In this document: in pieces, positions 18,484 to 27,140 of the stretch
Numbering within the stretch: the stretch's first letter is position 1
Layout: each line of letters begins with the position of its first letter
NCBI GenBank assembly: GCA_020442465.1
Contig: JAGRJY010000108.1
Span: 186,001-250,000, forward strand
Length of the DNA stretch: 64,000 nt
Direction of reading: 5' to 3'
Origin: Lysobacterales bacterium
GTDB taxonomy: Bacteria > Pseudomonadota > Gammaproteobacteria > Xanthomonadales > Xanthomonadaceae
Translations under genes and position numbers: made by a program
The notes under the pieces: generated by a model
Seen by the model: only the letters and a program-made list of their open reading frames with translations
Told to the model about the DNA's origin: nothing
The model's database searches: none

Positions 18484-20334
18484 TCAGACCCCCGTCTCGC
18501 CGTGCAGCGCGGCGTAGATGCGCTTCGCCAGCGCTTCGTTGATGCCTTCGACCCGCGCGATCTCCTCCACGCCTGCTCCCTTCAAACCAGCCAGTCCACC
18601 GAAGTGTCGCAGTAGCTTAACCCGTCTGCGCGGACCGATGCCCTCGACGTCCTCCAGCGCACTGTGGGTGCGCGCCTTGCCGCGACGCCCGCGATGACCG
18701 GTGATCGCAAACCGGTGCGCTTCGTCACGCACATGCTGGATCAGGTGCAGACCGGCCGACAGCGGTCCGGGCGCCAGCTCGCGGCCGTCCGGGAGAATCA
18801 GCGTCTCGCGGCCAGCCTTGCGCTCCGGCCCCTTGGCCACGCCAACGACCACCGTGCCCGCCACCTCCAGCGCGCCCAGCACCGCATGGGCCTGGGCGAC
18901 CTGACCCTTGCCACCGTCGATCAGCAGCAAGTCCGGCAATACGCCCTCGGCCACCCCGCGGGTGAAACGGCGCCGCAGTGCCTGCTGCATCGCGGCAAAA
19001 TCGTCGCCCGGGGTGATGCCCTCGATGTTGAACCGCCGGTACTGCGCACGTACCGGCCCCTCGGCGTCGAACACCACACACGACGCTACGGTGAGCTCGC
19101 CCTGGGTATGGCTGACGTCGAAGCATTCGATCCTCGTCGGTGCCTGCTCAAGGCCGAGCAGCTGCTGCAGATCTTCGATGCGGCGGCTCTGCACCTCACT
19201 GCTCTGCAGCGCGCTGGCCAAGGCCGCATCGCAGGATCGCTGCGCGGCCTCGACCAGCCGCTGTCGAGCTCCGCGCACCGCGCTGCGCACTTGCACGCGG
19301 CGCCCGGCCTGCTCGGTCAGCACTTCGGATATCAGCTCCGCGTCCTCGATCGCGCGCGCGAGCAGCACTTCACGCGGCGGCGTCTGCGCCAGATAGTGCT
19401 GGGTGACGAAGGCGGCAAGAATGCTTGATTCGTCGTCTTCACCATTGAGTTTCGGGAAGTAGCTGCGGGTGCCATGGTTCTGCCCGCGCCGGAACGACTG
19501 CACCAGCACACAAGCCTGTCCGCCACCGAAACGCACCGCAATCACGTCCGCATCGTCGCCACTGCCCTCGACGAACTGTTTGGCCTGTACCGTGCGCAGC
19601 TGGGCGATGAGGTCGCGCAACCGGGCAGCCTGCTCGAAATCGAGTGCCTTGGCGGCCTGCTCCATCTGCGCGGTGAGATCGTCCAGCAGGTCGGCACTGC
19701 GACCTTCCAGCAACAGCGTGGCCCGGCGTACCGACTCCGCATAGGCCGCGGCATCGATCAGGCCGACACAGGGTGCGCTGCATCGACCGATCTGATGCTG
19801 CAGGCAGGGCCGCGTGCGACTGCGAAACACGCTGTCTTCGCAGGAGCGCAGATGGAACAGCCGGTGCAGCAGATTGAGCGTCTCGCGGATCGCGCCAGCG
19901 CCGGGATACGGGCCGAAGAAGCGGCCGCCGGCACTGCGTGCACCGCGGTAGAACATCACCCGGGGAAAGCGATCCGGTGTCACCCGGATGTACGGATAGC
20001 TCTTGTCGTCGCGCAGCAGCACGTTGAAGCGCGGGCGCAACGACTTGATCAGCTCGTTCTCGAGGATCAGCGCCTCGCTTTCGGTACGGGTGACGGTGAA
20101 CTCCATACTGCGGGTGCGCGCCAGCATGAGCGCGATGCGCGCCGACTGCGGACGCCCGCTGAAGTAGCTCGCCACCCGCGCGCGCAGCGCCGAGGCCTTG
20201 CCGACGTACAGGACGGCGCCTTCATCGCCGAGCATCCGGTACACGCCGGGCGTGGTAGGCAGTGAGCGGGCGAACGCCTTGCCGTCGAACTCGGGAACAG
20301 GCCGATCGGCGGGGGACGACGGTGCCGAGGTCAT
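18484..20334 (-). CDS. uvrC: Excinuclease ABC subunit C
   Basis: A 616-residue nuclease that makes both incisions in nucleotide excision repair. Domains in order: GIY-YIG (TTPGVYRMLGDEGAVLYVGK, residues about 27-110), UVR motif (LDFEQAARLRDLIAQL, about residues 215-235), the RNase H-like nuclease (RIECFDVSHTQGELTVASCV, about 390-540) and a C-terminal helix-hairpin-helix pair (VEGIGPRRRVKLLRHFGG, VEGINEALAKRIYAAL). The start overlaps the upstream stop (ATGA). Full length. Confidence 0.97.
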   Translation of the reverse strand: MTSAPSSPADRPVPEFDGKAFARSLPTTPGVYRMLGDEGAVLYVGKASALRARVASYFSGRPQSARIALMLARTRSMEFTVTRTESEALILENELIKSLRPRFNVLLRDDKSYPYIRVTPDRFPRVMFYRGARSAGGRFFGPYPGAGAIRETLNLLHRLFHLRSCEDSVFRSRTRPCLQHQIGRCSAPCVGLIDAAAYAESVRRATLLLEGRSADLLDDLTAQMEQAAKALDFEQAARLRDLIAQLRTVQAKQFVEGSGDDADVIAVRFGGGQACVLVQSFRRGQNHGTRSYFPKLNGEDDESSILAAFVTQHYLAQTPPREVLLARAIEDAELISEVLTEQAGRRVQVRSAVRGARQRLVEAAQRSCDAALASALQSSEVQSRRIEDLQQLLGLEQAPTRIECFDVSHTQGELTVASCVVFDAEGPVRAQYRRFNIEGITPGDDFAAMQQALRRRFTRGVAEGVLPDLLLIDGGKGQVAQAHAVLGALEVAGTVVVGVAKGPERKAGRETLILPDGRELAPGPLSAGLHLIQHVRDEAHRFAITGHRGRRGKARTHSALEDVEGIGPRRRVKLLRHFGGLAGLKGAGVEEIARVEGINEALAKRIYAALHGETGV

Positions 20335-21752
20335 TCCCCGATCGGCAGGCGCTTGACCTGACGCGTTTCGACGTCGACGCGAAGAATCTCGTGGGCGTTG
20401 GTGTTGGCGATCCAGAGCACGCCGTCACTGGATGCGACCGCCGCCGGCTGACGCAACGGGTAGTTCAGTTCGTAGCGCTTGAGCTCACCGCCGCCGAGAC
20501 GGAGCGTCTTGATCTGGTTGTTGTAGGTGTCGGCGATCCACAGCTTGGGGGCCTTCACGTCGAGCGCGAGCCCGGTCGGGTACTGCAGCAGGGCGACGTG
20601 TCGCGCGCCTTCGTGGTCGCCGAAGTCGTACACACCCTGGCCGATCAGGGTGTGCGTTTGTCCGCCCAGGGTGTGCACGCCGCGAATTGCGGACGCGGCC
20701 GAGTCGGCCATGTACAGAGTCTGCTGGATCAGCGCCAGTGCGGCCGGTTGGGCAAGCAAGGTGCGTTCGCCCGAGGCATCGGACAGGCCGAACTGCCCGG
20801 TGCCCGACAGCACGCGCATGCTGCGCTTGACCTGATCGTATTCCCAGATCTGGTGGGCCCCGGCCATGGCGATGAACAGCTTGTCGAAGCTGCCGGCCAC
20901 GGCCCAGGGTGCGTCCATCGGACACTGCTCGGGCGGCAGGTTGGCATAGCCGTCGAGCCCGCCGCGCTGGCCGTTGCCAGCCAGCGTGTCCGCCTCGCCG
21001 TTGAGCAGGGCGATCCGGCGCAGTGCGTGGCTTCCCGAGTCCGCCACGTACAGGGCGTCGCGGATGATGCACAGGCCGCGCGGCATGTTGAAGTGACTCT
21101 CCGCCGTGTGACCATCGACCAGACCGGGGTTGCCGGTGCCGAACTGGCGCAGGATGCGTCCGTCGTGCGTGCACTCCAGGATGCGGTGGTGCCCGGTGTC
21201 GGCGACGTAGAGATGGTTGGCCGTGACCGCGAGACCGCTGGGAAACGCCAACGGCAGCCGTGGCTCGGGCTTGAACACCGGCGGGTGATTCTCGTACTCG
21301 CGCTCGTCCGGCCCCAGCTCGTCCAGCATGCGCGCCACCGCATGATCGAGGTTGCCTTTCTGGTCATCGCCGACCAGCGCGCCGGCGACGCTGCCCTTGT
21401 GATCGAGCAGCACCATCGTCGGCCAGGAGTTGACGTCGAACTGCTGCCACAGGGCAAAGCTGGGATCGTGCGCCACCGGATGCCGGAAACCGATGCGGTT
21501 GACGGTCTTGAGCACGACGCCGGCATCGCGCTCGGCCTCGAACTTCGGCGAATGCACCGCAATCAGGGTGGTGCTTTCGGAGTGTTTGGCCAGCACCTGC
21601 TGCACTTCCATCATCAGGTTCTGGCAATAGGCCGAGCCGGCGCTCCAGAACAGCAGCACCACGATCCGACCGCGCTGGTCTTCCATGGTCAACGGTTCGC
21701 CGTTGATCCAGTCGAGCTCCTCGGGAAAGACCTTCAGCTGTTCGATGCTCAT
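20331..21752 (-). CDS. NHLRC2-like thioredoxin-fold/NHL-repeat protein
   Basis: A 473-residue soluble protein. Residues 1-150 form a redoxin domain (VVLLFWSAGSAYCQN, FDVNSWPTMVLLDHKG with the cis-proline) and residues 160-473 an NHL beta-propeller with repeated VADTGHHRILE, VADSGSHALRR and IADTYNNQIKTL units. The order matches NHLRC2 of animals and its bacterial relatives. The usual paired cysteines at the active site are reduced to one, Cys43, so a classical disulfide reductase is unlikely. It overlaps uvrC by four bases and lies 55 bases after the phosphatase gene. Its role is unknown; a redox or scaffold function is a guess. Confidence 0.82.
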   Translation of the reverse strand: MSIEQLKVFPEELDWINGEPLTMEDQRGRIVVLLFWSAGSAYCQNLMMEVQQVLAKHSESTTLIAVHSPKFEAERDAGVVLKTVNRIGFRHPVAHDPSFALWQQFDVNSWPTMVLLDHKGSVAGALVGDDQKGNLDHAVARMLDELGPDEREYENHPPVFKPEPRLPLAFPSGLAVTANHLYVADTGHHRILECTHDGRILRQFGTGNPGLVDGHTAESHFNMPRGLCIIRDALYVADSGSHALRRIALLNGEADTLAGNGQRGGLDGYANLPPEQCPMDAPWAVAGSFDKLFIAMAGAHQIWEYDQVKRSMRVLSGTGQFGLSDASGERTLLAQPAALALIQQTLYMADSAASAIRGVHTLGGQTHTLIGQGVYDFGDHEGARHVALLQYPTGLALDVKAPKLWIADTYNNQIKTLRLGGGELKRYELNYPLRQPAAVASSDGVLWIANTNAHEILRVDVETRQVKRLPIGE

Positions 21753-21807
21753 CGCGCGCTGGAATTCCTGTTCGGTGCGGAGCCGTGACGCCCGGGCCGC
21801 TTCGGCA

Positions 21808-22311
21808 TTATGCCGAACTTGTCACACGGCGCAGCACCTTCGCGCAGGCGCCGTCGAGCAGATCGAACACCGCCTCGAAAGCCGACTCGTCCTCGTAGTA
21901 GGGGTCTGGCACCTCGATCGGGCTGGACACCCCGGCGAATTCGAGCAGCAGCTGGACGTGCTCGCTGCCGCCGAATCTCGCCTGCAGCATGCGCAGATTC
22001 GTCCGGTCGGCGGCGAGAATCCAATCGAAGCGCTCGCGGTCGCTGTCGTGGACCTGACGGGCCCGGAGATCGTCGATCGGCAGACCCCGCGCCCGGCACA
22101 CCCGGCGCGCCCGCGCATCCGGCGGTTCGCCGACGTGGTACGCATGCGTGCCGGCCGAGTCGATGTAGAGGTCGACCCCCTCGCGACGGGCGTGGTGGCG
22201 AAGCAGGCCTTCTGCGATCGGTGATCGGCAGATGTTTCCCATGCACACGACAAGCACGGAGGGACCGTGCCGCTCGACGCTCGAACCGCGCCCCAGCGAA
22301 ACGCTGCTCAT
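21808..22311 (-). CDS. Low-molecular-weight protein-tyrosine phosphatase
   Basis: A 167-residue phosphatase. The P-loop CxGNxCRS is intact (VVCMGNICRSPIAEG, residues about 22-36) and the catalytic acid loop is VPDPYYEDESAF. In bacteria such enzymes often dephosphorylate tyrosine kinases that control polysaccharide export. Its start overlaps the kdsB stop (ATGA), which ties it to the lipopolysaccharide genes. The long frame upstream of this ATG runs antisense-free through kdsB in another frame and is not part of the protein. Confidence 0.92.
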   Translation of the reverse strand: MSSVSLGRGSSVERHGPSVLVVCMGNICRSPIAEGLLRHHARREGVDLYIDSAGTHAYHVGEPPDARARRVCRARGLPIDDLRARQVHDSDRERFDWILAADRTNLRMLQARFGGSEHVQLLLEFAGVSSPIEVPDPYYEDESAFEAVFDLLDGACAKVLRRVTSSA

Positions 22312-23069
22312 CGGAACATCCTCCGCACCCGTTCCAGGTCGTCCGCGGTGTCGACGCCGGCCGGAATCGGCACCGGCGCAGCCGTGACCGCAATCGGCCA
22401 CCCGGCTTCGAGGGCGCGCATCTGCTCCAACGCCTCGATCTGCTCCAGACGACCCGGCGGCATCGCGGCGAACGCCCGCAGGGCCGAGGCGCGGTAGGCG
22501 TACATGCCGACGTGCCGCCAGGCACGCTGCGGCAGGGGCGACACCCGGTCGCGCTGGAGGCGATCGCGATGCCAGGGAATCGGCGCCCGGCTGAACAACA
22601 GCGCACGGCCATGACGGTCGAACACCACTTTCACGCAGTTCGGGTCGAACAGGGTCTCGGTATCGTCGAAGGGCACCGCGAACGTGGCGATCGGTGCATC
22701 GGCCTCCACCAGCCAGCGTGCGAGCGTGCGAATCGCTTCCTCGGGAACCAGCGGTTCGTCGCCCTGCACGTTGACCACCACGGTGTCGTCGGCCCAGCCG
22801 AGCTTGTGCACGCACTCGGCGAGGCGATCGGTGCCCGACAGATGGGCTGTGGACGTCATGCAGACTTCGATCGACTCCCCGGCCAGGGCATCGGCAATGC
22901 GTGCGTCGTCGGTGGCCACCACCACTTCGCGGGCGCCCGCCCGCAGAGCGCGCTCGACCACCCGGGCGATCATCGGCCTGCCGGCGATGTCCAGCAGCGG
23001 CTTGCCGGCCAGTCGCGTCGAGCCGTAACGCGCGGGAATCGCCACGACGAACTCCGGCCCTTGCTTCAT
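22308..23069 (-). CDS. kdsB: 3-deoxy-manno-octulosonate cytidylyltransferase
   Basis: A 253-residue enzyme that makes CMP-Kdo for lipopolysaccharide inner core. It begins MKQGPEFVVAIPARYGSTRL and continues AGKPLLDIAGRPMIARVVE, the nucleotide-binding signature; VVNVQGDEPLVPEEAI and the C-terminal RLEQIEALEQMRALE are also typical. The ATG overlaps the lpxK stop by four bases and follows AGGAG. Its stop overlaps the phosphatase start in the same way. Confidence 0.97.
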   Translation of the reverse strand: MKQGPEFVVAIPARYGSTRLAGKPLLDIAGRPMIARVVERALRAGAREVVVATDDARIADALAGESIEVCMTSTAHLSGTDRLAECVHKLGWADDTVVVNVQGDEPLVPEEAIRTLARWLVEADAPIATFAVPFDDTETLFDPNCVKVVFDRHGRALLFSRAPIPWHRDRLQRDRVSPLPQRAWRHVGMYAYRASALRAFAAMPPGRLEQIEALEQMRALEAGWPIAVTAAPVPIPAGVDTADDLERVRRMFR

Positions 23070-24094
23070 CCCCTGCTCCTGGATCCCATGGTCAGCAGCC
23101 TCGCGTGGATCAGTTCGACCAGTCCGTCGGGCACAGCTACCGCCCAGCGTACCTGCCACCAGTCGGCGCCGGCGAGTCCGCCGAGCTTGACCGCGTCTTT
23201 TTCCGTGGTCAGCACCGTGGCGTCGCGCAACGATGCCAGTTCGGACGCCTCGTAGACATGGTGGTCCGAATAGGCATGTTCAATGATGTCGATCCCTGCC
23301 TGCCTGAGCCCGTCGAAGAACCGCGCCGGGTCGGCGATGCCGGCCACGGCATGAATCGTTCGCCCACGAAACGCCGCCAGGGTGCCCGCTACGCCGTCAT
23401 GCAGACGTGACGTGTCGCCCATGCTTCCTTCGCAAACCCAATCCACCGCCGGCGTGGCCGGCGCGGCGAGCATGCCGACCACGCCGTCGCAGCGCCGCAG
23501 ACGTTCCGCGCGCTCGCGCAGCGGCCCTGCCGGCAGCAGTCGACCGTTGCCAAGGCCCCGCCGCCCGTCGATCAGGGCAATCTCCAGATCACGATGCAGC
23601 GCGTAATGCTGCAATCCGTCGTCGGCGATCAGTACGTCGACTTCGCCGGACTGCGCGAGCAGGCGAGCGGCCTCGACGCGCCGAGACGCCACGGCCACCG
23701 GCAGCCCGGTGCGCTGCGCCATCAGCAGCGGCTCGTCGCCAACCTCGTCAGCGGCCGATTTGCCATGCACGCGCACCACGCCAGCCAGACGCCGTCCATA
23801 TCCCCGACTGACGACGCCCGGGCGCCATCCGCGTGCGCGCAAGGCCTCCCCCAGGGCCATCACGAACGGCGTCTTGCCGCTGCCGCCCACGGCGATGTTG
23901 CCGACCACGATCACCGGCAACGATATCCCGTGGATGCGCAGCAGGCCGAGGCGATACAAGCCGCGGCGCAGTGCGCTCAGCGCAGCGAACATCCCGGCGA
24001 GGATCCGCGTCCACCACGGCGGTCGCGCTCCCGCATACCAGACGCGCTGCAGCCGGGCTGCGAGATCATTCTGCGCCGCCATCGCCGTGCTCAC
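23066..24094 (-). CDS. lpxK: Tetraacyldisaccharide 4'-kinase
   Basis: A 342-residue membrane-associated kinase that phosphorylates the lipid A precursor at the 4' position. It shows the P-loop VGNIAVGGSGKTPFV (residues about 63-77) and the family motif IADDGLQHYALHRDLEI. The N-terminal hydrophobic stretch anchors it to the membrane. The start overlaps the end of msbA by 29 bases; an ATG four codons later (MAAQNDLAARL) would shorten the overlap to 17 bases and is equally likely. Confidence 0.96.
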   Translation of the reverse strand: MSTAMAAQNDLAARLQRVWYAGARPPWWTRILAGMFAALSALRRGLYRLGLLRIHGISLPVIVVGNIAVGGSGKTPFVMALGEALRARGWRPGVVSRGYGRRLAGVVRVHGKSAADEVGDEPLLMAQRTGLPVAVASRRVEAARLLAQSGEVDVLIADDGLQHYALHRDLEIALIDGRRGLGNGRLLPAGPLRERAERLRRCDGVVGMLAAPATPAVDWVCEGSMGDTSRLHDGVAGTLAAFRGRTIHAVAGIADPARFFDGLRQAGIDIIEHAYSDHHVYEASELASLRDATVLTTEKDAVKLGGLAGADWWQVRWAVAVPDGLVELIHARLLTMGSRSRG

Positions 24095-25832
24095 GGAACT
24101 GCATGCGGTGCAGCGAAGCGTACAGGCCGTCGCGCGCCAGCAGCTCGGCGTGGGTGCCCTGCTCGACCAGCCGACCCTGATCCAGCACCAGCACCTGATC
24201 GGCGTGCTCGATGGTACTCAGTCGATGGGCGATGACCAGGGTGGTTCGCTCCGAGGTCGCACGGTCGAGTGCCTGCTGAACCAGTCGCTCCGACTGCGGA
24301 TCGAGCGCCGCAGTCGCTTCGTCGAGCAGGAGGATGGGCGCATCCTTGAGCATGGCGCGGGCGATCGCCAGTCGCTGTCGCTGGCCGCCGGACAGCTTGC
24401 CGCCCTTGTCGCCGATCGGCGCATCCAGCCCGCCCGACAGCTCGGCGACGAAATCCGCCGCCTGGGCGTGTTCGAGCGCCTGCTGCACAGCCTGACGATC
24501 GGGCGACGATTGGCCCAGCGCCACGTTCGAGACGACCGCATCATCGAACAACACGACCTGCTGGCTGACCAGCGCCATCTGCCGACGCAAGTCGGCGAGA
24601 CGCACGTCGGCGATCGGCACCCCATCGAGCAGAATGCTGCCCGAGCTGGGTTCGTAGAAACGCGGCAACAGGCGCATCAGGGTGGTCTTGCCCGAACCCG
24701 AGCGCCCGACGATCGCAGTGACCGTGCCAGGCCGGGCGGTGAAACTGACCTCGTGCAGCGCCGGCCGCTCGCTCTCCGGGTACGTGGCGCTGACCGCGCG
24801 AAACTCGATCAGGCCCTCGGCTCGCTGCATCGGCACCGGGCCGGCATCAGCCTCTTCCACTTCATCGAGCACCGCAAAAATCCGCTGCGCCGCGGCAATG
24901 CCGCGCGAGACCTGGGACTGCACCGTGGTGATGCGCTTCAGCGACGGCAGCAGCGCCATCATCGCCATCATGAGTGCGACGAACTGGCCGGCACTCAACG
25001 CGCCGTGGCTGGCTTCCGCGCTGGCCACGTAGACGATGACCGCAAGCGCCAGCGCCGCCAGCACCTGCACGATCGACGACGACGACGCCCGCGTGGTCTC
25101 GACCTTGGTGTACAGACGCAGCAGGCGGTCGGCCATGCCCGCATAACGGCCGGCTTCACTCGCCTGCGCGGCATACACCTTCACCTCCTGCTGCGCACCG
25201 AGCGTCTGTTCGGCACGGTGGGCCATCGCGCCGACGGCGTCCTGGATCTCGTGGTTCAGGCGCCGGTAGCGCTTGCCGACCACCGACACGATCGCACCGA
25301 TCACCGGCCCCAGCACCAGCATGGTGAGCGTCACCTTGGGGCTGTGCCAGAACATCGTGCCAAGCAGGAAGACGATGTAGAGCGAGTCGGTGACGATCAC
25401 CTTCAGCGCATCGCTGCTGGCGTGCGCCACCTGCTCGGTGTCGAAATTGAGCCGTGACACCATCGCAGGCACCGGCTCGCGATCGAAGTAGGCGGTGGGC
25501 AGCCGGAGATATTTCTCCAGCAGACTCTGACGCAGGTCGCGGACCACCGAGCGGCCGGCGCGGGCCATGCCGTAGTCGGTGGCGAAGGTGGCGACGCCGC
25601 GCAGCAGGAACAGGCCGACGATCACCAGCGGCAGCTGCCATCCGGCCTGGCGGTTCTGTTCGACGAACGCCTCGTCGACCAGCGGCTCCATCAGATTGAT
25701 GAACGCAGTACCGCAGGCAGCGTCGATGATCATGCCCAACACCGCGATCCACAGCAGCGAGCGGTACCGATGGGCGTAGCGCAGCAGACGGCGATAGGCG
25801 GCCCAGGCCGGCGAGTCGGCGGCGTCGGTCAC
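24066..25832 (-). CDS. msbA: Lipid A export ABC transporter MsbA
   Basis: A 588-residue half-transporter that flips lipid A-core across the inner membrane. Six membrane helices lie in residues 20-310; the ATPase domain has Walker A VGRSGSGKTTLMRLL, signature LSGGQRQRLAIARAML and Walker B ILLLDEATAALD. It starts with an ATGA overlap with exbD and overlaps lpxK at its end, the conserved msbA-lpxK pair. Confidence 0.96.
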   Translation of the reverse strand: MTDAADSPAWAAYRRLLRYAHRYRSLLWIAVLGMIIDAACGTAFINLMEPLVDEAFVEQNRQAGWQLPLVIVGLFLLRGVATFATDYGMARAGRSVVRDLRQSLLEKYLRLPTAYFDREPVPAMVSRLNFDTEQVAHASSDALKVIVTDSLYIVFLLGTMFWHSPKVTLTMLVLGPVIGAIVSVVGKRYRRLNHEIQDAVGAMAHRAEQTLGAQQEVKVYAAQASEAGRYAGMADRLLRLYTKVETTRASSSSIVQVLAALALAVIVYVASAEASHGALSAGQFVALMMAMMALLPSLKRITTVQSQVSRGIAAAQRIFAVLDEVEEADAGPVPMQRAEGLIEFRAVSATYPESERPALHEVSFTARPGTVTAIVGRSGSGKTTLMRLLPRFYEPSSGSILLDGVPIADVRLADLRRQMALVSQQVVLFDDAVVSNVALGQSSPDRQAVQQALEHAQAADFVAELSGGLDAPIGDKGGKLSGGQRQRLAIARAMLKDAPILLLDEATAALDPQSERLVQQALDRATSERTTLVIAHRLSTIEHADQVLVLDQGRLVEQGTHAELLARDGLYASLHRMQFREHGDGGAE

Positions 25833-26260
25833 GGTGCGCGCGCTTCCTCCGCCGCGACCGTGGCGATGGAAATCCGCGAGAAACCCAGCTGACCGAGTAC
25901 GTCGAGCGCGGTCACCACGGCCTGGTGCGGCGTGTTGGCATCGGCGCGCAGCACCACCGGCTGCTCCCGATCTTCGCCGATCACTTCCTCGATAGCCTGC
26001 CGAAGCGTCGCCGCATCGCGCTTCAGCACCTCGTTGTTGCCGATGTAGTAGCGCCCCTGCGCGTCGATCGCGAGGGTAATGGTCTCCTTCGGCACGCTGG
26101 CCGCATCCGGCGCAGCCTTGGGCAGGTCGAGCTGCACAGCGCTGCGTTCGTCGAACGTCGTGGTGACCACGAAGAAGATGATCAGGGTGAACACGACGTC
26201 GATCAGCGAGGTGAGGCTGATCTCCGGTTCTTCTTTGAACCGGCTCGAAGAGAAGTTCAT
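25829..26260 (-). CDS. exbD: ExbD/TolR family biopolymer transport protein
   Basis: A 143-residue protein with one N-terminal membrane helix (SLTSLIDVVFTLIIFFVVTT) carrying the essential aspartate, Asp at about residue 18-19, and a periplasmic domain. It works with ExbB as a proton-driven stator for TonB or, in this operon, possibly for envelope transport. The ATG (MNFSSSRF) overlaps the exbB stop; the frame open upstream lies inside exbB and is ignored. Confidence 0.94.
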   Translation of the reverse strand: MNFSSSRFKEEPEISLTSLIDVVFTLIIFFVVTTTFDERSAVQLDLPKAAPDAASVPKETITLAIDAQGRYYIGNNEVLKRDAATLRQAIEEVIGEDREQPVVLRADANTPHQAVVTALDVLGQLGFSRISIATVAAEEARAP

Positions 26261-26898
26261 GACCGGCGGCGGCCCCGCGCGGTGGGTGCTTTCGGCGTTT
26301 CGCCTTCCAGCGTATCGAGCAGGGCGATGGCCTGTTTCTCCATGTCGATCACGTACTCGGCCACGCGGCCACGAAAGTACCGATAGAACATCAGGGCGGG
26401 AATGGCGACGCACAATCCGGCCGCCGTGGTCACCAGGGCCTCGCCGATGCCCCCGGCGAGGCGGCTCGCATCGCCGACGCCCGACTTCAGGATGCCCAGG
26501 AACATCCGGATCATGCCGAATACCGTGCCGAGCAGGCCGAGCAGCGGGGCAACGCCGGCGATCGTACCCAGCGTGTTCAGAAAGCGCTCGAGCTCGTGGG
26601 CGATGTGGCGACCGATGTCCTCCACGCGCTCCTTGATCTGTTCACGCGGGCGATGGCGTACCTCCAGGGCAGCCGCGAGCAACTCGCCGAGCGGGGAGTT
26701 CTGCTTCAGCGCCTCAAGATGGGCAGGGTCGAGCCGGTTGCTCGCCGCCCAGTCGCGAACTTCCTGCCCCAGGCTGGGCGGGATGGCGGAGCCGCGCCGC
26801 AGCGTCCAGAAGCGCTCGAGAATGATGCCTACAGCCAGCACCGCGCAGCCGAGAATCGGCCACATGACCCAGCCACCTGCCTTGAATAGCTCCCACAC
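26257..26898 (-). CDS. exbB: MotA/TolQ/ExbB family proton channel protein
   Basis: A 213-residue inner-membrane protein with three helices: VMWPILGCAVLAVGIILERF near the N-terminus, then LGTIAGVAPLLGLLGTVFGM and IGEALVTTAAGLCVAIPALM. These carry the conserved proton-path threonines and the family signature. It forms the stator with ExbD. It is the first gene of the coupled exbB-exbD-msbA-lpxK-kdsB-phosphatase series; a promoter should lie in the 240 bases upstream, where CTAAACT could be a -10. Confidence 0.95.
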   Translation of the reverse strand: MWELFKAGGWVMWPILGCAVLAVGIILERFWTLRRGSAIPPSLGQEVRDWAASNRLDPAHLEALKQNSPLGELLAAALEVRHRPREQIKERVEDIGRHIAHELERFLNTLGTIAGVAPLLGLLGTVFGMIRMFLGILKSGVGDASRLAGGIGEALVTTAAGLCVAIPALMFYRYFRGRVAEYVIDMEKQAIALLDTLEGETPKAPTARGRRRS

Positions 26899-27140
26899 GC
26901 GGTTGCGCTCCCGGTTTGTCGTGGAGGCGAGAGTTTAGAACCTAAGACCTGACGGCGCACACCGCGGCGTCAATCGGCGGCGTTCAAGCGCTCGTGCGGG
27001 CGCACGCTCCTCGCGCTGCGGGCGCGGGCTGCCTGCGGGCGGGATCGAGCCGCTCCAGGGCTCGGTATGGCAGGGCTTGTTGCCCCGCAGTCACTCGGGG
27101 AGCCCGCACGATGTCGATACCGCACGCGTGCCCGTCGATG

